Shown: one piece after another, positions 35,501 through 43,692 of the stretch | Numbering within the stretch: the stretch's first letter is position 1 | Layout: each line of letters begins with the position of its first letter | Source of the DNA: Anabaena azotica FACHB-119 | Lineage (GTDB): Bacteria; Cyanobacteriota; Cyanobacteriia; Cyanobacteriales; Nostocaceae | DNA: 64,000 nt | Reading direction: 5' to 3' | Assembly: GCF_014697625.1 (NCBI RefSeq) | Contig: NZ_JACJSG010000030.1 | Span: 36,377-100,376, forward strand | Program-made: the position numbers and the translations under genes | The notes under the pieces: model-generated | The model's input: the letters and a program-made list of their open reading frames with translations, nothing else | The model's database searches: none | What the model was told of the DNA's origin: nothing

Positions 35501-35523
35501 ACAATCACTTCTGAATCTTTCAT
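32515..35523 (-). CDS. Bacteriophytochrome-type hybrid histidine kinase
   Basis: 1002 residues: PAS (about 10-125), GAF (150-310), PHY (320-510), HisKA with His550 in KMSHELRTPLN, ATPase domain (N box NLIGNAIKF, G box DTGPGID), and REC with Asp847 in WMDLQMP, then about 60 residues. Cys17 in ITNCDREPIHIPG is where biliverdin-binding bacteriophytochromes carry their chromophore. The GAF motif reads SPLHIEYLQNMGV, with Ile where plant and Cph1-type phytochromes have the bilin Cys. This therefore looks like a biliverdin-type red/far-red sensor. PASDIP is intact. The response regulator follows 9 bp later. Start ATG 35523. Confidence 0.92.
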   Translation of the reverse strand: MKDSEVIVPEKFDITNCDREPIHIPGLTQPHGVLIVLQEPELTILQASENTKVFFSVYPEFFIGKHLSHLISPEQVSIIQDALMQENQVFIQLLKINQNLLTGNEVAHQLKSEFFLGMLHRSGDVLILELEAQESRKTSDYLENYQFLEQAIANIRNSTSMAELYRNITHELKQITQFDRVVIYKFEADNSGVIIAEDKESHLDSYLGLHYPASDIPVQARRLYYQKWLRLIPDINYQPVRLIPTNNPLTDTPLDLSEAVLRSVSPLHIEYLQNMGVTATVCVSLINEKRLWGLIACHHYTPKNVNYEVRKICELIGKFASIELLNRQERSLHSYRQQVKLIQEQLRQALSDESDYIGNVFKRNEASLLELVQAQGAAILLEGQLTLLGSTPTPTQTQAIVNWLMSQNAQEIIYTDSLPQLYAKAKNFKDKACGILAISIVLNHRSYHIIWFRPEQIHTVNWAGNPNKPVSVDSDNSLLLSPRKSFELWKETVKDKSLPWQHFEIEVAQEMKNNLMLAALEFSHAALKQAAEQAEIANRAKSQFLAKMSHELRTPLNAILGFTQLIARNHALSYEDKENLDIISRSGEHLLGLINDVLEMSKIEAGQLTLNENYFDLHRLIYSIREMFALKALDKGLDLIIELSPEVNQYVCGDENKLRQILINLIGNAIKFTATGHIAVKVSYPRDSSPALGKVMIEFAVEDTGPGIDTEDMELIFDAFVQAKSGRQFTQGTGLGLPISRQFARLMGGEVTVQSTLSQRTTFTCRVQLSIAETVDVLPLAQITRRVIGLEPGQPHYRILIVEDIQENRQLIVKLLESVGFEVCAAENGLQAVNLCQEWEPHLIWMDLQMPILNGYEATNQIRAIPQGENIAIIALTANAFEEDRKFVLKVGFDDFVTKPFEETILFDKMAEYLGVRYIYAESSTQNLPEPKKSSLQLTAADLQIMPADWIAQVYHAALVIDDEKLYGLINQIPQSEQQLADALKDLVDNFHLETIINLTRL

Positions 35524-35897
35524 CTTTTACAAGAATTTTTATACCCAATAATATTATGTAATTCATAACACAAATTTATTTAAAAATTCATGTGTTACTG
35601 ATATTTTTGAAACAAATCCAAAATTGTTGTCGGCCTTGGTATTAAATCACCTTACTCTTCACTGAGTCTCACTCTGTATTCGATAGCAATAAGTAATTAC
35701 TAGGGTAAATTAGTATATACAAGTAGGTAGCCGTAAATATTTACTGTTGGGAAAAGGCAGGAGTTATGAGGAAAGAAGGTTTCAGCTTGTTTTACTTTTA
35801 TTTACATAGTTTGTTTTTTCCACTTCTTTATACTTAAATATACATAAAATTTTATCTATTTTTGTTAAAATAAGTTTATATAAACTGTTTTAAGTTT

Positions 35898-36022
35898 TAG
35901 GACTTACGCAAGTGTCATAATCAAACTAACTGTAGGTTGCGTCAGCCCCAATAATTTCGTACAAATTCAAGGATTTTCCACATCTGACGCACCCTAAAAT
36001 TGTGCCAGTTGCGTAAGTCCTG
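35898..36022. mobile_element. Family B element, 5-bp target duplication
   Basis: 125 bp, ends TAGGACTTACGC / GCGTAAGTCCTG, flanked by AGTTT (35893-35897 and 36023-36027). The core holds GGTTGCGTCAGCCCC and its inverse GATGTGG... CTGACGCACC parts; no ORF. Confidence 0.9.
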
Positions 36023-36133
36023 AGTTTGTTAAAATATGAATTTTTTCTTATTTCTTGATTTTGTTTATGTAAATTGAACAAGTTGAGTTTAAGCTAATAC
36101 CAATTCTCTATGAAGTTGAGCCAAATAAATAAT

Positions 36134-36161
36134 GTAGAGACGTTGCATGCAACGTCTCTAC
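36134..36161. repeat. Perfect 28-bp palindrome
   Basis: GTAGAGACGTTGCA followed directly by its complement; a dispersed repeat type common in filamentous cyanobacteria. It can form a strong hairpin on either strand. Confidence 0.8.
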
Positions 36162-36251
36162 AGTCAAGAATAAAGCGCATCTATGGCTACGCCAGACAAG
36201 CTACATGAAGAAACGGTATAAGGAACTTCTTAGTAAATATCTTATCCTGGC

Positions 36252-36390
36252 GCTGACTTTTCACGTCATGTGGAAAAGTTAACGCTCCTACCTAACCCCC
36301 CAGCCCCCTTCCCTTCAAGGGAAGGGGTAGCACAATTAAAGCCTCTCTCCTTCTAGGGGAGAGGTTTGGAGAGGGGTCTTTTAGAACCTT
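36252..36390. repeat. Truncated family C element at the 5' edge of the TPS gene
   Basis: Left end CTGACTTTTCACG intact and interior colinear with the inverse of 16337-16482 up to GGGGTCTTTTAGA, after which the expected right end is missing and coding sequence begins. Confidence 0.75.
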
Positions 36391-38965
36391 GCGAACTAGG
36401 TTGAGAATCAAAATTGCTAAAAAAACTATAAATAATCATAAAAAAAAATTCTTCTTTTATCACCTCAAAAAGGATATTAATTTTAATGTTGTTGCAGTAA
36501 AGGATAACGCTTTGCTTAGAACTGCATTATCATTATTGAATCTTACTGTTTTCTTTTGGTTATTAAACCTCACTGCCACAAAAGCAGACATCATTCCCGA
36601 TACTACACTTCCCAATAACTCAACTGTTAGAGAGGTGGGAAACCTGAGAGTAATTGAGGGAGGTACTCAAAGGGGAGTAAATTTATTTCATAGTTTTCAA
36701 GAATTTTCTTTCTCTGCTTTAACTAGCAACTATACAGGTGACACTGCCATTTTTAACCATAATTTGGGAGTGCAAAATATTATTACCAGAGTAACAGGTA
36801 GTACATCCTCTTATATTGATGGACTGATTACAGCCACGAGAGGAAGTAGAGCTAATCTGTTTTTTATCAATCCCCACGGCATCATTTTAGGGCCAAATGC
36901 TAGTTTAAACATTGGTGGTTCTTTTGTAGCAACTACAGCCAATAGCCTCAAATTTGCTGATGGTACAGAATTTAGTGCGACTGCTGCCAATCAGGTTCCT
37001 TTATTAACAGTGAGTGTTCCTTTAGGGCTACAATTTGGTAATAATCCAGGGAATATTGAACAACCAATTTCTTATGATTTACCCTTGGTTTTGCAAGTAG
37101 AAAATGGCAAAACTTTGGCGTTAATTGGCGGTAATATACTGCTTGAAAGTAGTATTTTGTCAGCACCGGGTGGCAGAATTGAATTAGGTAGTGTGGCTGG
37201 CAATAGTTTTGTCAGCTTGAGCGAAATTGATAAGGGTTATGCTTTGGGATATTTAGGGGTAAAAGACTTTAGAGATATCAAAATCTCTGCGGGAACTTTG
37301 ATTAATACAGATAATTTACCAAGGCAAGATAGTAGCGGTGCTATACAAATTCAAGCGAGAAATATCAGGATTGAAGATTCGCTAATTTTTGCAGTTAATT
37401 TTGGTGTACAATCAGGCGATCGCCTAACTATTAATGCTACAGAATCTCTCAAATTATCTGGTGGCTCTAGTATATTCACTATCGCACAAAATACAGGTCA
37501 AGCAGGAGATATCTGGATTAAAGCAAAAAATTCTCTAGAACTAGGACAAGAAGCATTTATTGCTTCACAAGTCTGCTCATTAAGTGGAAATTGCCAAAAC
37601 GTTACAGGTAATGGTGGTAATATTCATATTGAAACTGGACGGCTTTTAGTAACAGATGGTGCAGGGATAGAAGCCTCTACATTTGGTGCAGGTAATGCAG
37701 GTAATATCTTCATAAAAGCTACAGATTCTATAAACTTAATCGGAGAAAGTCCTGATGGCAATATACCCAGTGGAATTTTTGCTGAAGTTGCTCGTGACGC
37801 TACCAAGAATGCAGGTAATACGGGAACAATTTCCTTGGAAACTCAACGTTTGCAGATCGCAGGTGGCGCACAAATATTAAATATCGCTAGATATGGTACT
37901 CAAGGAGGTAATGTCAATATCAAAGCTTCAGAAAGTATTTATGTGAGTGGTGCTTCTCAATTTGCTACAACCTCACCTTTAGATATTTTTCGGAGTGGGA
38001 TTTTTGTATCTACTCAAGCAGGAACTACTAACAATACATTAAATATTAATACCGGAAAGTTTACTGTAGCAGATGGGGCCAGAATTACAACCGATAACTT
38101 AAATATTATCAGCGATCGCTTAATTGTCCAAGATGGTGCAAAAATTGCTGTCACCGGCGAGTCGGGGAACTTGGTAATTAATGCGCGATCGCTTAAACTA
38201 GATAACCAAGGTCAACTAACTACTCAAACTAACTCAGGTAATGGTGGCAATATCACCCTCAACCTCAACGAGAGTTTGCAACTCAGTCGTAATAGTCGCA
38301 TTTCTACCTTTGTTGGTGGCAATGGTGGCAACATAGAAATTAACAGTCCCTTAATTGTGGCGACCCCCAACGAAAATAGCGACATCACCGCCTATACTTT
38401 TAGGGGTACGGGGGGTAAAGTCACAACTAATACTGCAAGTATTTTAGGTTTAGTTGTCCGTAGTCGAGCAGAACTTGCACAAATTCTCAATACTACCGAT
38501 CCCTATCAGCTTGACTCAGCCAGCCTAGCAAGCAACGATATCATCACTCTCTCACAGACTAAACCCTCTTTAAAAGCTACACTCCCACCAAGCACACCTG
38601 AAGTAAACTCAAACCGAAAATTTCTCCCACTCCCAACTCGTCCTCTTGACACATCAGAGCAAATTACTCAAACTTGTAGTTCAAATAGTAGTTCCAAAGA
38701 AAAACTAGAAACCGGAAACTCCCCTGACAACAGCGACTCTCAAGAAAATCCTTCTTCCGCGCAACCTTCCCAACACAATCATTTGTTACAAAGCAGTAAT
38801 ATTTACCCGCATACTGTTGTGGAAAACCCTGATTCCCCTAAAATTGTAGAAGCACAGGGATGGATAATTGATCACAATGGCCAAATTATCTTAGTTGCTC
38901 GCATCCCTACTGCGAATTATCAGTATCCCTGGTATTCGTCTACCATCTGCCATGTTCATGAATAA
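36389..38965 (+). CDS. Two-partner-secretion exoprotein (filamentous haemagglutinin N-terminal domain), 5' end uncertain
   Basis: Up to 858 residues. Seen: hydrophobic signal helix LLNLTVFFWLLNLTATKA near residues 48-66, the TPS domain with NLFHSFQEFSF, YIDGLI, ANLFFINPHGIILG and NIGGSFVATTA, then Gly/Asn-rich beta-helix rungs, and near the C-terminus IVEAQGWIIDHNGQIILVA. The frame has no ATG; candidate starts are TTG 36389, TTG 36401 and TTG 36512, the last giving a compact signal peptide. The 5' end abuts a truncated C element, so the original start may have been lost. The stop overlaps or closely precedes the CHAT gene. Presumably secreted by a TpsB encoded elsewhere. Confidence 0.85.
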   Translation: MRTRLRIKIAKKTINNHKKKFFFYHLKKDINFNVVAVKDNALLRTALSLLNLTVFFWLLNLTATKADIIPDTTLPNNSTVREVGNLRVIEGGTQRGVNLFHSFQEFSFSALTSNYTGDTAIFNHNLGVQNIITRVTGSTSSYIDGLITATRGSRANLFFINPHGIILGPNASLNIGGSFVATTANSLKFADGTEFSATAANQVPLLTVSVPLGLQFGNNPGNIEQPISYDLPLVLQVENGKTLALIGGNILLESSILSAPGGRIELGSVAGNSFVSLSEIDKGYALGYLGVKDFRDIKISAGTLINTDNLPRQDSSGAIQIQARNIRIEDSLIFAVNFGVQSGDRLTINATESLKLSGGSSIFTIAQNTGQAGDIWIKAKNSLELGQEAFIASQVCSLSGNCQNVTGNGGNIHIETGRLLVTDGAGIEASTFGAGNAGNIFIKATDSINLIGESPDGNIPSGIFAEVARDATKNAGNTGTISLETQRLQIAGGAQILNIARYGTQGGNVNIKASESIYVSGASQFATTSPLDIFRSGIFVSTQAGTTNNTLNINTGKFTVADGARITTDNLNIISDRLIVQDGAKIAVTGESGNLVINARSLKLDNQGQLTTQTNSGNGGNITLNLNESLQLSRNSRISTFVGGNGGNIEINSPLIVATPNENSDITAYTFRGTGGKVTTNTASILGLVVRSRAELAQILNTTDPYQLDSASLASNDIITLSQTKPSLKATLPPSTPEVNSNRKFLPLPTRPLDTSEQITQTCSSNSSSKEKLETGNSPDNSDSQENPSSAQPSQHNHLLQSSNIYPHTVVENPDSPKIVEAQGWIIDHNGQIILVARIPTANYQYPWYSSTICHVHE

Positions 38966-39011
38966 AACTGCTCAGGTCTGTTATCGTGCTGTTATTAACA
39001 GCATAGCAAAG

Positions 39012-41606
39012 ATGAAAGGCAAGTTAATCAAATTCTTCCGTTTGTCTTTGTGTTTTCTGTTGGCTTTGCTTTGTACAGTTAATGCGCCTGTGCTGGCTAA
39101 AGTATCAACCCCAAACACACCAGTTACTTCCACAGTTCCTTTGTTAGAGCAAGGTAAAATATTATACGACGCAGGCAGATTTGCCGAAGCAGTGCAGATA
39201 TTACAGCAAGCTGTACAAGAATATAGGCAAAAAGGTGAGCATCTCAGGCTGGTTGCAACCTTGAGTAACTTGTCGTTAGCATACCAGCAACTAGGAGCAT
39301 GGAACGAAGCACAGCAAGCAATTAAAGAGAGTTTAAATTTACTTGCAGACAAACAAGCAAACCTACAAGTATTAGCCCAAGCATTAGATATTCAAGGCCG
39401 TCTGCAACTAGCAATGGGTAAAGCAGAGACAGCTTTAAGCACTTGGCAACGCACAGCAGAGATTTATCGACAAACTGAGAATTTTCCTGGCGAAGTGCGA
39501 TCGCAAATCAATCAAGCCCAAGCATGGCGGACACAAGGCTTTTATCGTCGGGCTGTGAAAATTTTACAAGAAGTTGGGGAGAAGTTACATTCACAACCAG
39601 ACTCATTAGAAAAAGCCGTAGGATGGCGATCGCTTGGTGATGCCTTAATGGTAGCGGGAAATTTAACCGATTCCCAAACAAGTTTAGAACAAAGTCTAGC
39701 AGTTGCCCAGCGTCTACAAATACCTAAAGAAATCGCCGCCAGTTTCTTTAGTTTGGGGAATAACGCCCGCGCCAAACATCAAACTTCACAAGCAATCAAT
39801 TACTATCAAAAAGCAGTAGCCATAACCCCCTCACACTTAACAAAACTGCAAGCTCAAATTAACTACCTCAGCTTACTACTAGAAAATCAACAATTAACAG
39901 AAGCGCAAACTTTAATACCAGCAATTCAAGAGGAAATTAATCAACTTCCTCCCAGTCGCGCTCCTATCTACGCCCAAATTAACTTTGCTCAAAGTCTGAT
40001 CAAAGTGATCAATACAGATTACCTAGCGCTGAATAAAAATGGTACATCAATACCCAGCACTGAGGATTTAGCAAAGTTACTAGCAAAAGCTATCCAACAA
40101 GCCCAAAGTTTGGGGGACAACAGAGCAGAAGCCTATGCAACATTAAGTTTAGGCAATTTGTATGAACAAAACCAGCAATGGGCAGAAGCAAAAAGTCTCA
40201 CAAGAAAAGCATTAATTTTAGCCCAAGGTAGTAATGCCGCAGACATTATCTATCGGTTAGAGTGGCAATTGGGAAGATTGTTATGGGCGCAAAAAGATAT
40301 TTCTGGTGCGATCGCCGCTTATGATGCAGCAGTAGAAACCCTAAAATCTCTCCGCAGTGACCTAGTAGCTGTCAACCAAGACGTGCAATTCAACTTCCGC
40401 GACAGTGTAGAACCAGTTTATCGCCAATCAGTAGAATTACTATTACAATCCCAGCCAGACAAACTTGATGCAAAAACTCTTGATAAAGCCCGTCAACGGA
40501 TTGAAGCCTTACAATTAGCAGAATTAGATAACTTCTTTCGGGAAGCTTGCCTACAAGGTCAAGCTGTGTTACTCGATAAAGTAGTAGACCAAGATAACCC
40601 CACATCTGCCATTTTCTACCCAATTATTTTGCCGCAACAGATTCAGGTAATCGTCAAGATTCCTAACAAACCTTTGCAGTTGCACAGCATTGATATTAAA
40701 CAACCAGAAGTAGACAAAGTTATCAGCGAACTGCGAAGAAATTTAGTTAATCCCACAGCTAGCAAAGTTATTAAAGCACAAGCACAACAAGTTTATAACT
40801 GGCTCATCAAACCTGTAGAATCACAACTAGCAGCCAGTGGAGTCAAAACTTTAGTATTTGTCCCAGATGGGTTGTTACGAAATTTACCACTAGGCGCACT
40901 ATATGATGGCAAACAGTATTTAATAGAGAAATATGCGATCGCACTCAGTGTGGGTTTGCAACTCCTCGACCCCAAACCCCTCCAGCGAGGACAACTCAAA
41001 GCTTTAACAGCCGGACTAACTCAACCCCCGCCAGATTTTCCCAACTTTTCCCCATTACCCGCCATCAAGGCAGAAGTAGACTTAATTGCTAGCGCCGGAG
41101 TGGATATCACCAGCTTGCTAGACCAGCAATTCACCCGCGAAGCACTAGAAAAAGAAGTTAAAAACGTTTCCTTTAACGTAGTGCATTTAGCCACACATGG
41201 TCAGTTTAGCTCCCGTGCGGAAAATACTTTCATTTTGGCAGCCGATGGGCCAATTAACGTCATTCAATTCGATACCCTACTGCGTGGTCGAGAGCAAATT
41301 CGCCCGAATGCAGTCGAACTATTAGTATTAAGCGCCTGTCAAACCGCAGCCGGCGACAACCGCGCCGCCCTTGGTTTAGCCGGAGCCGCAGTCCGCGCCG
41401 GCGCACGCAGTACAGTAGCATCTTTATGGCAAATAGATGATGAATCAACGGCTTTATTGGTGGGTGAATTTTATAAACAACTCAAAACTAGCAGCACCAC
41501 CAAAGCCGAAGCCCTCCGCCGCGCCCAGTTAAAGTTATTAAAACATCCCAACTACGGCGCACCAAGTTATTGGTCTGCTTATGTGATGATTGGCAATTGG
41601 TTATAG
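39012..41606 (+). CDS. Exported TPR-CHAT protein (caspase-like peptidase fold)
   Basis: 864 residues from ATG 39012: signal peptide LSLCFLLALLCTVNAPVLA, TPR-like helical repeats (about 40-480), then a C-terminal CHAT domain (about 550-864). The CHAT dyad is seen: VVHLATHGQ with His near 729 and LLVLSACQTAAGD with Cys near 776, followed by GLAGAAVRAGARSTVASLW and SYWSAYVMIGNWL. CHAT domains belong to the caspase/gingipain clan. The frame is open upstream; ATGs at 38952 and 38958 would overlap the TPS gene end and add a longer N-region. The pairing with a TPS exoprotein suggests the two act together outside or in the periplasm. Confidence 0.88.
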   Translation: MKGKLIKFFRLSLCFLLALLCTVNAPVLAKVSTPNTPVTSTVPLLEQGKILYDAGRFAEAVQILQQAVQEYRQKGEHLRLVATLSNLSLAYQQLGAWNEAQQAIKESLNLLADKQANLQVLAQALDIQGRLQLAMGKAETALSTWQRTAEIYRQTENFPGEVRSQINQAQAWRTQGFYRRAVKILQEVGEKLHSQPDSLEKAVGWRSLGDALMVAGNLTDSQTSLEQSLAVAQRLQIPKEIAASFFSLGNNARAKHQTSQAINYYQKAVAITPSHLTKLQAQINYLSLLLENQQLTEAQTLIPAIQEEINQLPPSRAPIYAQINFAQSLIKVINTDYLALNKNGTSIPSTEDLAKLLAKAIQQAQSLGDNRAEAYATLSLGNLYEQNQQWAEAKSLTRKALILAQGSNAADIIYRLEWQLGRLLWAQKDISGAIAAYDAAVETLKSLRSDLVAVNQDVQFNFRDSVEPVYRQSVELLLQSQPDKLDAKTLDKARQRIEALQLAELDNFFREACLQGQAVLLDKVVDQDNPTSAIFYPIILPQQIQVIVKIPNKPLQLHSIDIKQPEVDKVISELRRNLVNPTASKVIKAQAQQVYNWLIKPVESQLAASGVKTLVFVPDGLLRNLPLGALYDGKQYLIEKYAIALSVGLQLLDPKPLQRGQLKALTAGLTQPPPDFPNFSPLPAIKAEVDLIASAGVDITSLLDQQFTREALEKEVKNVSFNVVHLATHGQFSSRAENTFILAADGPINVIQFDTLLRGREQIRPNAVELLVLSACQTAAGDNRAALGLAGAAVRAGARSTVASLWQIDDESTALLVGEFYKQLKTSSTTKAEALRRAQLKLLKHPNYGAPSYWSAYVMIGNWL

Positions 41607-41651
41607 ATTAGTTATTGGTCATTAGTGTGATCGCCTTCTTTGCCGCAGACA

Positions 41652-42049
41652 TATAGCCATTTTCAATCTAATGAGGTAGAGGTATGCAAATAGACCTAAC
41701 CCCCTAACCCCCTTCCCGAAGCGGGAAGGGGGAACAATTCAAAGCCTCTCTCCTTTTAGGCTACGGTGTACACACAAGTACTATATACAAGGGTTTCAGG
41801 CGTTATAGCCCCTTAAATTGTCATTACGAGCGGAGCGAAGTAATCACATAATCCCGTGGTTTTTGCAATTGCTTCGTCGTTCCTCCTCGCAATGACAGGT
41901 TTGAGAGAGCGATCGCACAACCTAAAGCTAGATGACGAAACCAAGTACTAAAGGGAATTTTCCGACTTGTGTGTACACCGTAGCTCCTTTTAGGAGAGAG
42001 GTTTGGAGAGAGGTTAAAATTGTACTTCACTAGACCGAGAACCGCTATA
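41652..42049. repeat. Family C' repeat, copy 2, interrupted
   Basis: Inverse orientation of 17041-17204. Left part 41652-41760, right part 41984-42049. The duplicated CTCCTTTTAGG marks where the MITE entered. Confidence 0.85.
41761..41983. mobile_element. 223-bp MITE with 19-bp terminal inverted repeats and 11-bp target duplication
   Basis: Ends CTACGGTGTACACACAAGT and its perfect complement. Flanked by CTCCTTTTAGG at 41750-41760 and 41984-41994. The uninterrupted repeat at 17041-17204 shows one copy of this target. An 11-bp duplication is in the range of IS4-like transposases, but no transposase is present. The interior (about 41821-41905) holds a further common cyanobacterial repeat (GTCATTACGAGCGGAGCGAAG). 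Confidence 0.92.
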
Positions 42050-42067
42050 ACTCATATAAAATAATGC

Positions 42068-42694
42068 CTAGATTTGCACATCTCCTGTTTGAAAAATCTG
42101 TTCTGCGGTTAAATTCAATTCTCTTAATATGGGTGAAATAATGCGATCGCTTCCACGAAACTGGCTGATCTGGTACTCACCATCAACTAGTCAATAGACT
42201 GATATTGTCGGTTGTTTGGGATTGCCAATAAACCGCCTACCACCTAAAGCGGCGTAATCAACAATCCAATATTCAGAGATTCCCACTGTTTCATAAGCAG
42301 CCACTTTTGTCAAATAATCATCACGCCAGTTACTACTAACCACTTCAATCACCAATGGTAGAGATTTAGCTAGGCTGACAGTAGAGTCTTTTTTCCAAAG
42401 GGTTTCATTAACTAAATTGGGGCGGTTTAGTACCAGCACATCTGGTGAGTAAGCTGATTCACTCTCAAGCGGTTTAACTAATGCTGTTTTGGGAATGAAG
42501 TAGGGCAGTTTTAGCCGCCCAATTTCTATAGATATATTCAGTGCCAAAAAACCTATAACTTCTTCGTGTTCACCAGTAGGCTGAGACATCTCTATAACTA
42601 CTCCATCATGCAGCTCATAGCGTTTTCCAGAGTTGTCTGGGTATTTGGCTACGAATTCATCGAATGTGACTAGTTTGCGTATGGCTTGAGTCAT
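42068..42694 (-). pseudogene. Uma2-family nuclease-like gene with in-frame TGA
   Basis: From ATG 42694 the frame reads a typical Uma2 (PD-(D/E)XK-like, DUF820) protein: YELHDGVVIEM, YSPDVLVL, PLVIEVVSSNW, YWIVDYAALGG. It stops at a TGA at 42191-42193 after QPTISVY. The same frame continues at once with LVDGEYQISQFRGSDRI and TAEQIFQTGD up to TAG 42068, which is the normal C-terminus of this family. One nonsense change therefore removes about 40 residues. The 167-residue product may still fold, since the nuclease motifs lie before the stop. Isolated gene, function of the family unproven. Confidence 0.8.
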
Positions 42695-43067
42695 AAATTT
42701 ATCGCTCCCAGTAGTTATTTCGGCAATGCTTGCGGTGGAAACTGAGTTTTGTTGAGGTGCTGGCTACGCATTTGTTATTTTAGCGATCGCATTTCTCTTG
42801 CCCAAGAGCGATCGCGTTGTGCTTTCTTAAATCAAGAGTAGGGCATTACGGATAAATCTATTTGTGTAAAATCAAAGTGCAGCAGAGATTTTTCTATATT
42901 AGGACTTACGCAACTGGCATATTTTTTCTGTAGGGTGTGTGAGGAGCGATAATATTTGAACCTAGTCATGAGACTTGTAGCGTCACGCACCAACCACCAA
43001 TTGTGACACTTGCGTAAGTCCTGTATATGAAAGTGTGCGAGTCATCCAACCCAGGAGTTTCCCCACC
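42695..43067. other. Intergenic region with two HIP1 sites and a B element
   Basis: 373 bp between divergent Uma2 genes: GCGATCGCA near 42783 and GCGATCGCG near 42809, then the B element at 42900-43023. Confidence 0.7.
42900..43023. mobile_element. Family B element, 5-bp target duplication
   Basis: 124 bp, TAGGACTTACGC ... GCGTAAGTCCTG, flanked by TATAT (42895-42899 and 43024-43028). Its core matches the inner element at 30081-30204 in inverse orientation. It lies 45 bp before the Uma2 start and may separate the gene from its promoter. Confidence 0.88.
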
Positions 43068-43652
43068 ATGATCGCAGCCAAAGACAACACCCCCCACCTC
43101 ACCCCAGACGATTACTTTGCCTGGGAAGCAACCCAACTGGAAAAACACGAATACATCGACGGCAAAGTTTACGCCATGAGCGGCGGCAGTGTCAATCACG
43201 GTCGTATCGCCATCCGCTTCACCGCCATGTTCGACAGCCACTTAGAAAATACAGGTTGCATCACTGGAAATTCTGATGTCAAAGTCAATATCTTTGGCAG
43301 TAATAACTATACCTACCCAGATGCCAGCGTTACCTGCGACGATCGCGACAAAACCACAACCCATTATATTACTTACCCCTGCTTAATCGTCGAAGTCCTC
43401 TCCGCCAGCACCGAAGCCTACGACAGAGGTAGCAAATTCCGAATGTACCGCCAAAACCCAGCCTTAATCGATTACCTACTAGTCAGTTCCACCAGCATCG
43501 AAATCGATTTGTATCACAAAAATGACGCAGGGGACTGGTTGATTATTAACTACAAAGCAGGCGACACAATCGAACTCAAAAGCATTAACCTCAACTTTCC
43601 CATTGAACAAGTCTATCGCGGTTTAACCCTTGAACCAGAGAATAGGGAATAG
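43068..43652 (+). CDS. Uma2-family endonuclease-like protein
   Basis: 194 residues from ATG 43068, chosen because CCAGGAG lies about 10 nt upstream. Seen: LTPDDYFAWE, HEYIDGKVYAMSGGS, YPDASVTCDD and LIVEVLSASTEAYDRGSKF, the order of acidic and Lys positions typical of Uma2/DUF820 proteins with a PD-(D/E)XK-like fold. These genes are very abundant in cyanobacteria and are suspected toxins or nucleases; activity is unproven. Unlike the copy at 42068 this one is intact. Confidence 0.85.
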   Translation: MIAAKDNTPHLTPDDYFAWEATQLEKHEYIDGKVYAMSGGSVNHGRIAIRFTAMFDSHLENTGCITGNSDVKVNIFGSNNYTYPDASVTCDDRDKTTTHYITYPCLIVEVLSASTEAYDRGSKFRMYRQNPALIDYLLVSSTSIEIDLYHKNDAGDWLIINYKAGDTIELKSINLNFPIEQVYRGLTLEPENRE

Positions 43653-43692
43653 AATCAAAGCATTACCCATTTCCTTCTACCTATTGCCCAAT

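Larger units (their letters stand above)
35524..36388. other. Intergenic region with repeats
   Basis: 865 bp. 35524-35890 is unique AT-rich sequence with the phytochrome promoter. Then come a B element (35898-36022), a perfect 28-bp palindrome (36134-36161), and a truncated C element (36252-36390) that runs into the next gene. Confidence 0.75.
41607..42067. other. Intergenic region with C' repeat split by a MITE
   Basis: Nearly all of it is the C' repeat (41652-42049) and the MITE inside it (41761-41983). No gene. Confidence 0.85.

Noticed and set aside
42900..43023. Riboswitch or leader element before the Uma2 gene
   Set aside because: The structure is a B element with target duplication, not a conserved leader.
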